14,257 nucleotides of DNA from contig CAWKZT010000044.1 in the NCBI GenBank assembly GCA_963854565.1, positions 1-14,257 on the forward strand, in the 5' to 3' direction. A model generated the notes under the pieces. That model did no database searches. It was given only the letters and a program-made list of their open reading frames with translations, and was not told the DNA's origin. This DNA comes from CAWKZT01 sp963854565 (lineage in GTDB: Bacteria; Actinomycetota; Acidimicrobiia; Acidimicrobiales; JAHEJN01). The translations under genes were made by a program, and so were the position numbers. Within the stretch, counting starts at the first letter, position 1; each line of letters begins with the position of its first letter. Of this stretch, positions 13,595-14,257 are shown one piece after another.

Positions 13595-14257
13595 GTGACC
13601 GACGTTTCCATGGCAGCGGTCGTCCGGCCCACCAAGCCAAAACCGCGACCTACCAGCTTCTTGATCTTCGCTGCCTTTGTCGCGTTCACGATTTTTGCGG
13701 CCCGTCAGGTGAACTTCGAATGGAGCACGTTTAAAGACATCTGGGTGTCACCGTTATGGGAGAAGTTCTGGCCTATTGAATGGGAGTGGGTCGCCCGGCG
13801 CGAAAACGTGTTCGACCCCATGGTCGAGACGTTCCAAATTGCGATAATTTCCACCATCGTTGGTTGCACATTGGCATTGCCGATTGGTTTCGCAATGTCA
13901 CGACTGACCACGCCAAATAAGCCGGTGTACTTCTTTACTCGCACCATCATGAGCGTGGTGCGGGCTATTCCCGATCTGTTCTGGGCCAAGATTTTGGTTA
14001 CTGCAGTGGGCATTGGTGCGTTCGGTGGTTCGCTGGCGCTCACGGTCTTCTCTTTGGCGGTGATGGTAAAACTTTTCAGCGAAACGGTCGACGGGGCCGA
14101 TCCGAGACCGCTCGAAGCAGCGAAGGCAGCGGGCGGAACCCATGTTTCCGCGGTGCGTACCGGAGTCCTGCCCGAGGTATTTCCATCGTTCATTGCTTAC
14201 GCGTTATATGTCTTTGAACTCAACATTCGCGCTTCAGTGGTGCTTGGTCTGGTCGGG
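13595..14257 (+). CDS. phnE: PhnE-like phosphonate ABC transporter permease, N-terminal part (3' end outside window)
   Basis: Inner-membrane permease subunit, open to the window edge with 221 residues visible. After a Pro/Lys-rich cytoplasmic start, hydrophobic segments appear at about residues 21-36 and 80-101, with further membrane helices spread over about 112-165. The EAA loop that docks on the ATPase is E-A-A-K-A-A-G-G at 174-181, followed by V-L-P-E-V-F-P, as in PhnE. An R-A-I-P-D-L-F-W segment before it is also typical of the family. GTG 13595, 7 bases after phnC, is the likely start; ATG 13610 is the in-frame alternative. Many phn operons carry a second phnE or catabolic genes next, which cannot be seen here. 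Confidence 0.92.
   Translation, partial: MTDVSMAAVVRPTKPKPRPTSFLIFAAFVAFTIFAARQVNFEWSTFKDIWVSPLWEKFWPIEWEWVARRENVFDPMVETFQIAIISTIVGCTLALPIGFAMSRLTTPNKPVYFFTRTIMSVVRAIPDLFWAKILVTAVGIGAFGGSLALTVFSLAVMVKLFSETVDGADPRPLEAAKAAGGTHVSAVRTGVLPEVFPSFIAYALYVFELNIRASVVLGLVG

Overview
The window looks like a piece of an actinobacterial chromosome with moderate-to-high GC and frequent GTG and TTG starts. Its backbone genes follow the order mazG, eno, FtsB/DivIC-like gene, DUF501, ppx, which is a well-known actinobacterial arrangement (for example around eno in Mycobacterium and Streptomyces). The mixed gene content and the acidic EPAE-linker lipoprotein would fit an environmental, perhaps aquatic, lineage such as Acidimicrobiia. 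That placement is inference.

Layout. (1) 1-2288: the 3' end of mazG, enolase, and a small FtsB/DivIC-type septum protein, all on +. (2) 2382-8922: genes of an aerobic carbon monoxide dehydrogenase / molybdenum hydroxylase (cox) system. They are the small iron-sulphur subunit (coxS), the FAD subunit (coxM), a MoxR-type AAA+ ATPase (coxD), a VWA protein (coxE), an XdhC maturation protein split into two reading frames, a MobA/MocA-like nucleotidyltransferase, and the membrane-anchored SRPBCC protein CoxG. One small gene on the opposite strand (7018-7512) sits inside this block. The catalytic large subunit (coxL) is not in the window. (3) 8909-10285: a fused DUF501-exopolyphosphatase protein, where the backbone order resumes. 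(4) 10328-11581: two related HAD-type 5'-nucleotidases, back to back and divergently transcribed from a 27-bp gap. (5) 11617-14257: a phosphonate/phosphite-type ABC importer in the order phnD, phnC, phnE, with phnE cut by the window edge.

How the genes work together. CoxS and CoxM would pass electrons from a missing molybdopterin large subunit through the 2Fe-2S clusters to FAD. CoxD, CoxE, XdhC and the MobA-like protein are cofactor-maturation factors. CoxG would tether the enzyme to the membrane and its quinone pool. The block is wedged between the FtsB-like gene and DUF501-ppx, which are normally neighbours, so it appears to be an insertion into a conserved housekeeping locus. The Phn transporter imports a reduced or organic phosphorus compound. 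Together with the polyphosphatase and the nucleotidases this gives the right half a loose phosphorus theme, though nothing seen proves co-regulation.

The main oddities are the cox block without coxL, its position inside the eno-ppx locus, the split XdhC, the DUF501-Ppx fusion, and the divergent nucleotidase pair. No RNA genes, insertion sequences, CRISPR arrays or phage genes were seen. No gap between genes exceeds about 140 bases.
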